Shown one piece after another: positions 18,584-26,588 of a stretch of DNA of 64,000 bases. Position 1 is the stretch's first letter. Every line of letters begins with the position of its first letter. This stretch comes from Moritella marina ATCC 15381 (GTDB lineage: Bacteria > Pseudomonadota > Gammaproteobacteria > Enterobacterales > Moritellaceae): the NCBI RefSeq assembly GCF_008931805.1, contig NZ_CP044399.1, forward strand, positions 3,831,370-3,895,369. Reading direction: 5' to 3'. The position numbers were made by a program, and so were the translations under genes. The notes under the pieces were generated by a model. It was not told the origin of the DNA and made no database searches. It saw only the letters and a program-made list of their open reading frames with translations.

Positions 18584-18644
18584 TGTGTTTGCAAGTTTTA
18601 TAAACAAATAAAGTGTATTTATTTTAGTGTCGAATTTCAGATAA

Positions 18645-18669
18645 GAAAAAGCCCAGCGGACTGGGCTTT
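18645..18669 (-). terminator. Terminator after the acyltransferase gene
   Basis: AAAGCCCAG/CTGGGCTTT stem with TCCG-type loop and a following T run on the minus strand, about 24 bases past the stop at 18693. Confidence 0.9.
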
Positions 18670-18692
18670 AAAATACATCGAAATTGGCGATA

Positions 18693-19841
18693 TTAATTCA
18701 TGGTCGTCAACTGCTTTTCTACCGACTTAGCATAACCGGCTAACACTGTTGCATGTAACGCAGTCGGTATACTTTGCAAGTGCGCAGTAAACTTAGCACG
18801 CTGCACCGCAGTTACGCTGCTCGCTGCTTGTTTATATTCATCGGTACCATGTAACAGCTCAGCGGCTAATAAATTAGTGCCATGCAGGTGATAATTATCA
18901 TCGATGACTTGATCAATACGTAGCGCTAATTCATTCGCATCGGCAAGTTCATCAGTAATGACGTCACCAAAAGTCACATTCACATGACCTTTAAAGCCGA
19001 CAATACCTTGCACAATACTATCAATATCTTCAAATTCAGCTTTATTGTATTCACCAGCTGTCGCTAACTGACAAATTTCATTGGCTTTCGCTGCGTCGTT
19101 TGGATCGTATTCATAAGAAATAGTCACCGGCACGATATTTAATGATTTCATGTACTCTGGAAAGCTAATTTTCTGGCCTTTACCATTCATATACATCATT
19201 TTTAAAATCGCAGGATCAGTCTGATCGTTACCATCTTTAGCACGACCTTCTTTCTGTGCAATCCAAATAGATTGCTTCTCTTCTTTTATTGAATGAGCAA
19301 TATAACCCGATAATGATTTAAATGCGGCCATCATTTCACGCACGCCTTTAGCAGAACGTTTAACAATAAAGCTTTTATTTAAGCGCATTAGATCGGATAC
19401 AAATGGCTTTTTCAATAAATTATCACCAATGGCAATACGCACAGTATCTAAACCATGGTGATGCAATGCCCAGTTTACAAAGGCCGGGTCCATCGCTATA
19501 TCACGGTGATTAGAAATAAATAAATAATTTTTATTTTTATCTAACTTATTGGTTCCGTTAAAAGTAACTTGCGTAGTCGTAGTCGCAATCATTTTTTCCA
19601 TGTAGGCAATGACTTCATGCTGAATTTTGCTCACACTGGTAATATTGCCACATTTACGGCGTAGCGCCATGCGGATCATTGGGAATATCACCCAACTAAA
19701 ATGCTTGATCAAGCGCGGAAATTGAAAGTGCGCTATCGCTGTAATAAATTCTTTATCGTTAACCAAGCGTTCAACAACACTTGCTATTTCGTCATCATTA
19801 AAAGGACGAATATCATCGTATAAACCGACGTCAGTTGCCAT
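18693..19841 (-). CDS. PlsC-type glycerolipid acyltransferase
   Basis: A 382-residue protein with an acyltransferase domain at about 90-270. Motif I is NHRDIAMDP (HxxxxD catalytic pair), motif II is around FIVKRSAKG, motif III is IAQKEGRAKDG, and motif IV is near LNIVPVTISYEYDP. It presumably acylates lysophosphatidate or a similar substrate at the inner membrane; the long N-terminal (helical) and C-terminal extensions set it apart from PlsC itself. The ATG at 19841 is preceded by GAGGTG, whereas the longer frame start lacks a site. A gene of this type beside polA is also found in Vibrio. Confidence 0.88.
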   Translation of the reverse strand: MATDVGLYDDIRPFNDDEIASVVERLVNDKEFITAIAHFQFPRLIKHFSWVIFPMIRMALRRKCGNITSVSKIQHEVIAYMEKMIATTTTQVTFNGTNKLDKNKNYLFISNHRDIAMDPAFVNWALHHHGLDTVRIAIGDNLLKKPFVSDLMRLNKSFIVKRSAKGVREMMAAFKSLSGYIAHSIKEEKQSIWIAQKEGRAKDGNDQTDPAILKMMYMNGKGQKISFPEYMKSLNIVPVTISYEYDPNDAAKANEICQLATAGEYNKAEFEDIDSIVQGIVGFKGHVNVTFGDVITDELADANELALRIDQVIDDNYHLHGTNLLAAELLHGTDEYKQAASSVTAVQRAKFTAHLQSIPTALHATVLAGYAKSVEKQLTTMN

Positions 19842-19931
19842 TCGGCACCTCAATTGCGTGTAAATTAAAAGCGTAAAATCAGGGACGCGGCGATTATACC
19901 TTAACTACCAATACATTTACTGTAATAAAAC

Positions 19932-19980
19932 AAAAAAGGCGCTAAACTTTTCACAACTCGGTGAATCAGTTTAGCGCCTT
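19932..19980 (-). terminator. Terminator after yhhQ
   Basis: A stem of AAGGCGCTAAACT with AGTTTAGCGCCTT (14-bp class) followed on the minus strand by TTTTTTG, 26 bases beyond the yhhQ stop. Confidence 0.92.
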
Positions 19981-20005
19981 TCGCCCTCGTGCTAGCTAAG
20001 TTGTA

Positions 20006-20683
20006 TTAACTCATTTTTGCACTTGTGAGGTTGTTGTTACTATTACCTTGGAAAGTAATAACACTTGCCAATTTAGTTAATAGCACACCATACAATGGTA
20101 AAAATATCGCCAGACTAATCAATAGCTTAAAACCGTAATCAACCGTCGCAATTTCAACCCAGTTAGCTGCCATAAAGGCATCTGTACTTTGATAAAATGC
20201 CACAAAGAAAAATATAATGGTATCAATTAAGTTACCAAATATCGTTGATGATACCGGTGCTACCCACCATGTTTTTAATTTTCTTAAACGATTAAAAACA
20301 ACGATATCAAGCGCCTGCCCGAATAAATAAGCTAAAAAGCTCGCTAGCGCAATGCGGCCAACAAAACTATTAAATTCGCTTAAACCTGCGAAGCCTTGAT
20401 AACTACCTTCAAAGAACACCACTGATAACGCATACGAGATCACTAATGCCGGTAACATCACTTGCGCAATAATGCGTTTCGCCATGCCAGCACCAAAGAC
20501 ACGAATAGTCAGATCGGTTGCTAAAAAGATAAACGGAAATGTAAATGCTCCCCACGTCGTGTGGAAACCAAATATATTGATTGGAAGTTGGACTAAATAG
20601 TTGCTCGCTGTGATCACTAAAATATGAAAACAAGAGAGATAGATCAACGCTTGACGCGTCTGCATTGCAGTTAATTCACGCAT
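20006..20683 (-). CDS. yhhQ: Queuosine precursor transporter YhhQ
   Basis: Imports 7-deazaguanine precursors (preQ0/preQ1) for tRNA queuosine. It is 225 residues with six predicted membrane helices and the VUT-family motifs ATDLTIRVFG near residue 55 and PVSSTIFGNLIDTIIFFFVA near 143-162. An AAGG ribosome-binding site sits six bases before the ATG. A candidate preQ1 riboswitch in the leader would sequester that site, which agrees with the proposed substrate. Single-gene unit with its own terminator. Confidence 0.93.
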   Translation of the reverse strand: MRELTAMQTRQALIYLSCFHILVITASNYLVQLPINIFGFHTTWGAFTFPFIFLATDLTIRVFGAGMAKRIIAQVMLPALVISYALSVVFFEGSYQGFAGLSEFNSFVGRIALASFLAYLFGQALDIVVFNRLRKLKTWWVAPVSSTIFGNLIDTIIFFFVAFYQSTDAFMAANWVEIATVDYGFKLLISLAIFLPLYGVLLTKLASVITFQGNSNNNLTSAKMS

Positions 20684-20689
20684 AATAAA

Positions 20690-20726
20690 CCTTTTTAGTT
20701 AAATTCATGGGGTGAGGGAACCCATG
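20690..20726 (-). promoter_or_regulatory. Candidate preQ1-I riboswitch in the yhhQ leader
   Basis: On the minus strand a 6-bp stem CATGGG/CCCATG encloses loop TTCCCTCAC and is followed by the A-rich tail AATTTAACTAAAAAGG. This is the small H-type pseudoknot layout of preQ1 class I: loop CCCT can pair with AAGG/AGG at the tail end. The AGG is also the Shine-Dalgarno of yhhQ, so ligand binding would block translation. A second hairpin (TCCGCC/GGCGGA, 20736-20761) lies just upstream. No covariance search could be run. Confidence 0.55.
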
Positions 20727-21055
20727 CAAATTGTATCCGCCCTTTCATCGAAATAGGCGGACAGGCATTATACAAAAGCTGACTTTGAATTCAATGTAAT
20801 TATGTTTTAGTTATAAAACAAACCAGCCCATGACGAACTCAATGGCATTACGACTTGTATCCGATATGAAAAAAATAGGAGAAATAAGCATTTCAGTTAA
20901 AATCAAAGCGAAAGATATATTCACCAAAATAGTGCAAAATCATCTTAGTGATATACCGGATATTTAAAGGGCTAAACTGTAAGAAATAAAACTTTAATAG
21001 GACATTTTAATCGGGTTTAGTTGGCTATTGCGCATTATCACCTTTATGTTTAATA

Positions 21056-21130
21056 GGCCATACAGGGACGATTTTAGCCCTAGATCTAAAAAGCCTCCCA
21101 TTAGGAGGTTAAATTCAATGAACAACTACA
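21056..21130 (-). repeat. Repeat family A, copy 1 (terminator-bearing)
   Basis: A 75-base segment with AGATCTAAAAAGCCTCC, a CCTCC/GGAGG stem and ATGAACAACTACA; it is clearly homologous to 22467-22541. On the minus strand it forms a terminator, but no gene ends here, so it looks like a relic of a duplicated gene end. Confidence 0.75.
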
Positions 21131-21235
21131 ATAAATCAAAAACATCTTCCACGATATTTAACTGAATTTTGTTTTAAGTTTAATAGGCGTTTTGATTTAG
21201 AAAATATGGTGGAAAATTAATCGAGGCAAGTATTA

Positions 21236-21263
21236 AAAAGGCGTCGATGCCCCAACGCCTTTT
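21236..21263 (-). terminator. Terminator after the small membrane protein
   Basis: AAAAGGCGT/ACGCCTTTTT stem-loop ending in T residues on the minus strand, about 26 bases after the stop at 21289. Confidence 0.85.
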
Positions 21264-21288
21264 ACTACTAACTGAGGTTCAGTGGTAA

Positions 21289-21660
21289 TCAGAAACTATT
21301 TTGTGCAACATAAAAACTCATGCCAGCAATTAGCCAAAAGAATACCCAAGAGATGTGTTTACCTTTTGTAAATCCAGCAGAGAACAAGCCACTCACTAAA
21401 AATACAAGGGTAATGACAATTAGAATTTGCTTTTGAATGTCTGCAGTGGGAGTTGAAAGGATAAAAAGAATTGCTGCAAATCCCCACCAAGCCACAGTCG
21501 TTAAATGCCATGCAAACCTTAGAATTCGTTTTGTAAACCAATCACTACCAAGAAGCGTTGGAAGCTCTCTTTTAAACAATCGAGTCAAAATAAAGCGCTC
21601 ACCTAGGTAGGAATGCACGAGTCCGATAAATATTGCCAAAAAACTTCCTGTAACTAACAT
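21289..21660 (-). CDS. Small integral membrane protein, unknown function
   Basis: 123 residues with four predicted membrane helices (about 1-17, 48-68, 77-95, 100-120) and short loops; a basic segment RLFKRELPTLLGSDWFTKRI separates the first two. GGAG lies five bases before the ATG, a good ribosome-binding site. I do not recognise a named family. It lies in the accessory patch with other orphan minus-strand ORFs. Confidence 0.75.
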   Translation of the reverse strand: MLVTGSFLAIFIGLVHSYLGERFILTRLFKRELPTLLGSDWFTKRILRFAWHLTTVAWWGFAAILFILSTPTADIQKQILIVITLVFLVSGLFSAGFTKGKHISWVFFWLIAGMSFYVAQNSF

Positions 21661-21790
21661 ATAATCTCCATGATTTATTTTGTTCGGCCTGTAATGCTAC
21701 AACACCAACTGACTTGTTCTTGCTAAATGTAGCTAATAGCTTGGATATGATATTTCCAGGCACGTAACTGCCGCCGATCAAACATCCAAA

Positions 21791-22051
21791 TTACTCTATC
21801 TTACTAACACGCCCAATTAAATTTCTAACGTCAAGGGTTCTAATTAAGTTAGATATATAGTTTACCCTACTTGGTTCCTCTGCATTCAATGTTACGTCAC
21901 CATTTATTAAATTAATCTGTAGACCAGAGCCCAATCTGTCAGAATATAGGAGCACCGAGAAACCTTGGTGCGGTTTAATTTTTTCTAATGTAGTGGCATA
22001 GCTAATTTTGCCACAAGATAAGAATCTAAAACCAGTTAAACCACTGCGCAT
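21791..22051 (-). CDS. Hypothetical protein
   Basis: An 86-residue ORF with no recognised family, no signal peptide and no ribosome-binding site before its ATG. The text ISYATTLEKIKPHQGFSVLL reads like a real soluble domain, so it may be genuine or the end of a larger broken gene. Its start codon touches repeat copy B1 at 22055, and its stop is followed by a third, partial B-like sequence. Confidence 0.4.
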   Translation of the reverse strand: MRSGLTGFRFLSCGKISYATTLEKIKPHQGFSVLLYSDRLGSGLQINLINGDVTLNAEEPSRVNYISNLIRTLDVRNLIGRVSKIE

Positions 22052-22054
22052 AAC

Positions 22055-22163
22055 GCATGTTATGTAAGATCAGAGCGTGAAAATGGTTCGCTACGTAAAA
22101 TTTAGCGAACCCACTCCCACCAAGAGTAATTTCAAGTGGGTAGCTGACGGCCATCAAACATCT
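22055..22163 (-). repeat. Repeat family B, copy 1
   Basis: About 109 bases that share GCATGTTAT.TAAGA.CAGA.CGTG, a GTTCGC...GCGAAC hairpin and a terminal CCATCAAACATCT with 23256-23330. Compared with copy 2 it holds an extra stem (CCCACT...AGTGGG). A fragment ending GATCAAACATCC near 21777-21788 is a possible third copy. Confidence 0.7.
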
Positions 22164-22217
22164 CAAAAGACCTTTATCCGCAGGAATATTCCTGTTTCTC
22201 TTAGCCCCGAATACTTT

Positions 22218-22436
22218 TCACCTCTCATACCTTTTATCTGCGTTATTTTTTAACTGCATATGAGAGTAGCTAAGCAAGCCGTTACGATGCTCCGATTCTT
22301 TAGAGTCAATAACTTCAATAGTCCTTCCTTCAACACTCAGCACGACTGACAAATGGGTATCCTTACCATTCATCCGCCTATCATAAATTGCAATAACAGA
22401 ACCTAAACTTAATGAATGCAGGATGTCTTTTTTCAT
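22218..22436 (-). CDS. Hypothetical protein
   Basis: A 72-residue ORF from the ATG at 22436 (MKKDILHSLSLGSVIAIYDR); the frame opens further upstream to 22493 but the extra residues are basic, unlike a coding start, and overlap the end of repeat A2. The only Shine-Dalgarno candidate is a distant AGG. A small beta-rich domain is likely (VIAIYDRRMNGKDTHLSVVL, GRTIEVIDSKE). No family recognised. Confidence 0.5.
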   Translation of the reverse strand: MKKDILHSLSLGSVIAIYDRRMNGKDTHLSVVLSVEGRTIEVIDSKESEHRNGLLSYSHMQLKNNADKRYER

Positions 22437-22466
22437 TTTTAAAAACCTGATTTCATTGGATCTACA

Positions 22467-22541
22467 GGCCGGATGCCGACGATTGTAGCCCAAGATCTAA
22501 AAAGCCTCCTGTGAGGAGGCTAATTTCGATGAACCACTACA
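22467..22541 (-). repeat. Repeat family A, copy 2, with the terminator of the pilin-like gene
   Basis: Homologous to 21056-21130. On the minus strand GCCTCC/GGAGGC plus TTTTTAG (22497-22522) is a rho-independent terminator 12-30 bases after the stop of the pilin-like gene at 22553. Confidence 0.8.
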
Positions 22542-22552
22542 GATTCAGTTAA

Positions 22553-23074
22553 TTATTCACACTTATACAACTTAATTTCAGGCGGTTCGCCTTTAATGCC
22601 TAAGTATGTATATTCTAGATAACAATTATTTGATTTTAACTCGTTAGTAAGCGGGTCAAAGTTATCAACTAAACTAAATACAGTCTTAACATAACCATCA
22701 CCGCCAATTTTGTAGCTTATAACTATATCGTCATTATTTGTGTTATAAACTCCATCACCAATCCCATCGGTTATATTTCCCCATGTAACCGCAGTAAAAT
22801 GGCCGGGGTAGCCATATACAAAATTGCAACCTTTGCACCAAGTAGATATTAAGTCAGGATCTAACTTTGCATGCTCTTCTAAACCATTTATTGCTAGCTT
22901 AGAGTATGAAATATTAAGAGCGTCATTGATTGTGCCTTTTACACCTTTTAATACCGATGTTTTAGCATCGTCTTGCAGGTTGATAAACTTAGGTACCGCC
23001 GTCGCTGATAGTATGCCAAGTACAATGATCACAATGACTAATTCTATTAATGTAAAACCCTTATTACGTTTCAT
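22553..23074 (-). CDS. Type IV pilin-like (prepilin N-terminal) protein
   Basis: 173 residues. The class III prepilin signal [27 protein letters not shown] is present from residue 4: cleavage after Gly6, Phe+1 and Glu+5, then a hydrophobic helix. The globular part has cysteine pairs (WCKGCNF; and NNCYLE...YKCE at the end) as in MSHA-type pilins. The ATG at 23074 has AGG eight bases ahead, and a longer start to 23104 is improbable. No pilus assembly genes are nearby, so it would depend on a system encoded elsewhere. Confidence 0.85.
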   Translation of the reverse strand: MKRNKGFTLIELVIVIIVLGILSATAVPKFINLQDDAKTSVLKGVKGTINDALNISYSKLAINGLEEHAKLDPDLISTWCKGCNFVYGYPGHFTAVTWGNITDGIGDGVYNTNNDDIVISYKIGGDGYVKTVFSLVDNFDPLTNELKSNNCYLEYTYLGIKGEPPEIKLYKCE

Positions 23075-23525
23075 TCTGAGCCTATAATTAAATTTATTAA
23101 TCAATTATACAGTGCGGCCATAATATAGCTGTCCGGTAACGGACATAGCTAATCGATGCTACAGCTTAGGATTCTGTCGCAAACTCAAAGAAAAACGTTC
23201 TAAATGAAGAGTTCACTCCTCCTCAGATAAAATTATAGATAAAGAACCTTAATAGGCATGTTATATAAGAGCAGATCGTGTAATTAGTTCGCGACGTGAA
23301 ATCTAGCGAACTAATTTCCATCAAACATCTATCTAGCTACTTCAGTTCAAGCCAAATACCACCGTAAACACACATCATGATATCGCCTCATCACAGTTTT
23401 AAAATAACATACCAGTAACAAAACCATTCACTGATCTGGATCAGTTTCCCCATTTTCCAACTTGTTATCATTACCCATAAATAAGTAACTAATAACATAA
23501 TCACTGACGAATTAAGGATGACACA
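23075..23525. other. Intergenic region with repeat B copy 2
   Basis: About 450 bases without a convincing gene. It holds the 75-base repeat copy at 23256-23330 with hairpin AGTTCGC/GCGAACT. Nothing else is recognised; the likely promoters of the pilin-like gene (minus) and DUF3149 (plus) are in it. Confidence 0.6.
23256..23330 (-). repeat. Repeat family B, copy 2
   Basis: 75 bases homologous to 22055-22163, with a TTAGTTCGC...GCGAACTAA stem and the shared ending CCATCAAACATCT. Confidence 0.7.
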
Positions 23526-23657
23526 ATGGACATTTGGACTAAACTTTTAAGCGATCTTTTTTCTGATACTGTTGGTATTGCTTCATTTAGCGTGATTGCA
23601 CTGACGTTTATTATTGTTAGCGTACTTATTAGTATGTTTGTTGTGAAAAGTCGATAA
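23526..23657 (+). CDS. DUF3149 small membrane protein
   Basis: A 43-residue protein (MDIWTKLLSDLFSDTVGIAS, then one hydrophobic helix FSVIALTFIIVSVLISMFVV and KSR). The layout, an amphipathic start and single transmembrane helix, fits DUF3149. AAGGA lies seven bases before the ATG. Function unknown. Confidence 0.78.
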   Translation: MDIWTKLLSDLFSDTVGIASFSVIALTFIIVSVLISMFVVKSR

Positions 23658-23781
23658 CCCAAGACTTAATAGCAATACACAGATTATTATCAGCAAATAG
23701 CGACTATAATTAATGCATCATCATGAATGTTAGCCGCTTTGCGTCGCCTAATTAAGGACATTCAGCCACTCGGAGATGTCC

Positions 23782-24147
23782 ATGATAACCATCATAAATC
23801 TAGCTGAAGCCAATCTATTTATTAACCTGTCACAGACCATTACCCACAATGATTACGAAACCGTATTAGAACCGGTGATCACAGATATATTAAAACAACA
23901 CCCGCAGGTGAATGTTTGCGTTGTCTTTGCCGATGATTTTACTGGATTCGAGCTACATGCCTTAGTCGATGATGCAATGATGGGGATAAAATACTGGCAG
24001 TACTGGCATAAAATAGCGTTTATTGCAGAGCCTAAATGGTTGCATAAGATGGCAACCATGCTTGAAGGGATCAACCCGATCGCCGTCGAAAGTTTTTCAA
24101 CGACGCTACAAGCTGAATTATGGTTTAACGAAGAAGAAATTTTTTAA
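23782..24147 (+). CDS. STAS/SpoIIAA-like domain protein
   Basis: A 121-residue cytoplasmic protein that fits the SpoIIAA-like/STAS-SEC14 group: alternating strands and helices (NVCVVFADDFTGFELHALVD, IAFIAEPKWLHKMATML, AVESFSTTLQAELWF). These proteins are not proven anti-sigma antagonists. GGAG at 23772-23775 is correctly spaced for the ATG at 23782, two codons inside the longest frame. Function unknown. Confidence 0.82.
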   Translation: MITIINLAEANLFINLSQTITHNDYETVLEPVITDILKQHPQVNVCVVFADDFTGFELHALVDDAMMGIKYWQYWHKIAFIAEPKWLHKMATMLEGINPIAVESFSTTLQAELWFNEEEIF

Positions 24148-24190
24148 TATTAAATAGTAGAATTAAACTAACTGGCCGTTAGCTTTATCG

Positions 24191-24478
24191 CTATTTCAAT
24201 TTTTCCGCAATTTCAACAAGAATGCCCTGATCTTCTTCACGGGCAACCGCCAGCCAGGCACTACCAGTGTAATCTTCAAATTCAAATAATAAATTAATGT
24301 CTTGGTATTCTAATACCCAAGCGTGGCGATCTGCGCCCCAATTTTTATCACATACACGAGCAGCGATTAACGCAACCAAAGTCGGCGCGAGGGTAGTAAA
24401 GTTTTCAAAATTCAATTCAGCATGTTCCAACATCAAAATGTTATCTGTTGCTTGTTGTGTTGCGAGAGTCCAGCTCAT
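24191..24478 (-). CDS. DUF3630 family protein
   Basis: A 95-residue protein with WGADRHAWVLEYQDINLLFEFEDYTGSAWL as the central block (first 20 residues WGADRHAWVLEYQDINLLFE carry the key aromatic and acidic positions), matching DUF3630. It follows recQ in the same direction with 56 bases between, an association also seen in Vibrio and Shewanella. Function unknown. Confidence 0.82.
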   Translation of the reverse strand: MSWTLATQQATDNILMLEHAELNFENFTTLAPTLVALIAARVCDKNWGADRHAWVLEYQDINLLFEFEDYTGSAWLAVAREEDQGILVEIAEKLK

Positions 24479-24534
24479 GGTTTTGTTATTCCCTGCTATT
24501 CATGAAATACGATTTAATTATACGCCGTAAAAAA

Positions 24535-26355
24535 TTAGTCGTACGCGGCTATTTTAGTCAAAAACTGACGCCCGAAACGTTCTAATTTAACGTGGCCAAC
24601 GCCGTTAATATCCAGCATTTCCGCTTCATTTTGTGGTTTTATCTCGGCCATTTCCGCCAGTGAAGCATCATTAAACACCACATATGGCGGAATGTTTTCA
24701 CTGTCAGCAATGTCTTTACGTAATTTTCGCAGAGCAGCAAACAATTTACGATCATAATTAAAGTTAGCAATACGGCTACTGCGCTTTGGTGCCTTATCCA
24801 CATTGGTCATAGGTTGTAAGCGTGGCTCCGCTAACTCCAATGCCTGTTCACCGCGTAATACCGGGCGCGCCGCTTCTGTTAACTGTAATACCGAGCTACG
24901 CGTAATATTCTGTAATAACAAGCCACAGTGAATCAATTGACGCAAAACACTTAACCAATGTTCTTGTGACTTTGCCTTACCAATGCCAAACGTCGATAAT
25001 TTATCGTGACCACGCTCTTTCACGCGCTGATTCTGTGAGCCTCTTAATACATCAACGACATACGCCATACCAAAAGCTTGGCCAACACGGTACACACACG
25101 ACAACGCCATCTTCGCATCTTCAGCACCGTCATAACGTTTTGGCGGGTCGAGGCAAATATCGCAGTTACCACAAGGTTTGTCGTTAAACTCACCAAAATA
25201 ATTCAGTAATACCTGACGACGACAGGTTTGCGCTTCAGCAAACGCCACCATCGTATTAAGCTTGTGCATTTCCACCCGTTGCTGTTGTTCGTTTTCAGTT
25301 TGTTCAACCATATAACGTACGCGCATGATATCGGCTGGATCAAACATCAATAACGCTTCAGCAGGTAAACCATCACGACCAGCACGACCCGTTTCTTGAT
25401 AATACGATTCGATATTTTTCGGTAAATCATAATGCACCACAAAGCGTACATTGGGTTTATTGATCCCCATACCAAAGGCGACTGTCGCCACTACAATATC
25501 CAGCTCATCACGAATGAAGGTTTCTTGGGTCTCTTGACGTTCTTGTTGTGATAATCCTGCATGATAAGGTTTGGCATCAAAACCTGCACGAGCGAGTCCT
25601 TCAGCGACTTCTTCAACACGTTTACGGCTTGTACAATAAACAATACCACTAACACCGTCTTGTTGTTTCACGTAACGTTTAAGTTGATCTAATGCTTTGA
25701 ACTTTTCCACCAGTGAGTAACGAATATTAGGGCGATCAAAACTCGACATACTCACTTTCGGCTCATGCATTTGCAATTGGTTAAGAATATCTAAGCGTGT
25801 TGCATCATCCGCCGTTGCCGTTAATGCCATCATAGGAACATTCGGGAAAAACTGTTTCAACTTCCCTAATTCATTGTATTCAGGTCTAAAATCATGACCC
25901 CAAGAAGAAATACAGTGGGCTTCATCGATGGCAAATAAGCTGATTGGAAACTGTTGTAGGTATTGTAAAAAATCGCCTACCATCAAACGCTCAGGTGATA
26001 AATACAATACCTGCAAACGGTTGTTTTGTAGGTCATTATAAATTTGTGCCGATTCTTGTCGCGCCAATGTTGAATTCATATACGCCGCAGAAACACCGCT
26101 GGCACGCAAGGCATCAACCTGATCTTTCATCAAGGAAATAAGTGGACTTAGCACTATGGTTAAACCACCACGCACCAAGGCTGGTACTTGATAACACAAT
26201 GATTTACCGCCACCCGTGGGCATAATAACTAAACTATCGAGACCCGCCACCGCATGTGCAATCACCTCTTCCTGACCCATGCGGAATTGTTGATAACCAA
26301 AAACACTTTCAAGCACATGTTGCGCTGATGGCAGGGTAGAAACGGTTGCAGTCAT
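24535..26355 (-). CDS. recQ: ATP-dependent DNA helicase RecQ
   Basis: A 3'-5' helicase in RecF-pathway recombination and fork repair. 606 residues, the usual length. The helicase core has Walker [18 protein letters not shown] box [17 protein letters not shown] and motif [12 protein letters not shown]. The RQC domain carries the four zinc cysteines ([19 protein letters not shown]). A C-terminal HRDC domain spans about 525-603. No LexA site is evident upstream. DUF3630 follows it. Confidence 0.97.
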   Translation of the reverse strand: MTATVSTLPSAQHVLESVFGYQQFRMGQEEVIAHAVAGLDSLVIMPTGGGKSLCYQVPALVRGGLTIVLSPLISLMKDQVDALRASGVSAAYMNSTLARQESAQIYNDLQNNRLQVLYLSPERLMVGDFLQYLQQFPISLFAIDEAHCISSWGHDFRPEYNELGKLKQFFPNVPMMALTATADDATRLDILNQLQMHEPKVSMSSFDRPNIRYSLVEKFKALDQLKRYVKQQDGVSGIVYCTSRKRVEEVAEGLARAGFDAKPYHAGLSQQERQETQETFIRDELDIVVATVAFGMGINKPNVRFVVHYDLPKNIESYYQETGRAGRDGLPAEALLMFDPADIMRVRYMVEQTENEQQQRVEMHKLNTMVAFAEAQTCRRQVLLNYFGEFNDKPCGNCDICLDPPKRYDGAEDAKMALSCVYRVGQAFGMAYVVDVLRGSQNQRVKERGHDKLSTFGIGKAKSQEHWLSVLRQLIHCGLLLQNITRSSVLQLTEAARPVLRGEQALELAEPRLQPMTNVDKAPKRSSRIANFNYDRKLFAALRKLRKDIADSENIPPYVVFNDASLAEMAEIKPQNEAEMLDINGVGHVKLERFGRQFLTKIAAYD

Positions 26356-26588
26356 GGTGGTTCAATCTCAATATAAATAATGGGTGTACGCAGTTCTGCG
26401 AATCCACGATTTTAGCAGTATATACCCGCTATAAACAAACACTAGTCGAACAAACACCAGTGAAAAATAACCATCTCGACATGCACAAAATAATTCAGTG
26501 TATAAAATCGGCCTAAACGATGTCTTAAAACTCGCCTAAACTAAGATGTGAATACGCTATAACCCGCTAATCGAAAAGGACATTCACT

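Larger units (their letters stand above)
20727..21288. other. Gene-poor stretch left of the accessory patch
   Basis: No confident gene. An unsupported 45-codon plus-strand ORF (20830-20967, ending FTKIVQNHLSDIPDI) has no ribosome-binding site. The stretch holds repeat copy A1 (21056-21130) and the terminator of the membrane-protein gene (21236-21263). Confidence 0.6.

Noticed and set aside
18292-18594. 100-residue minus-strand ORF
   Set aside because: It overlaps the RyhB core, promoter and terminator; its protein shows no family features.
21690-22200. Chromosomal integron with attC sites
   Set aside because: Repeated hairpins at gene boundaries suggest it, but I cannot find paired canonical RYYYAAC/GTTRRRY cores, and no integrase is present. 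Kept as repeats only.
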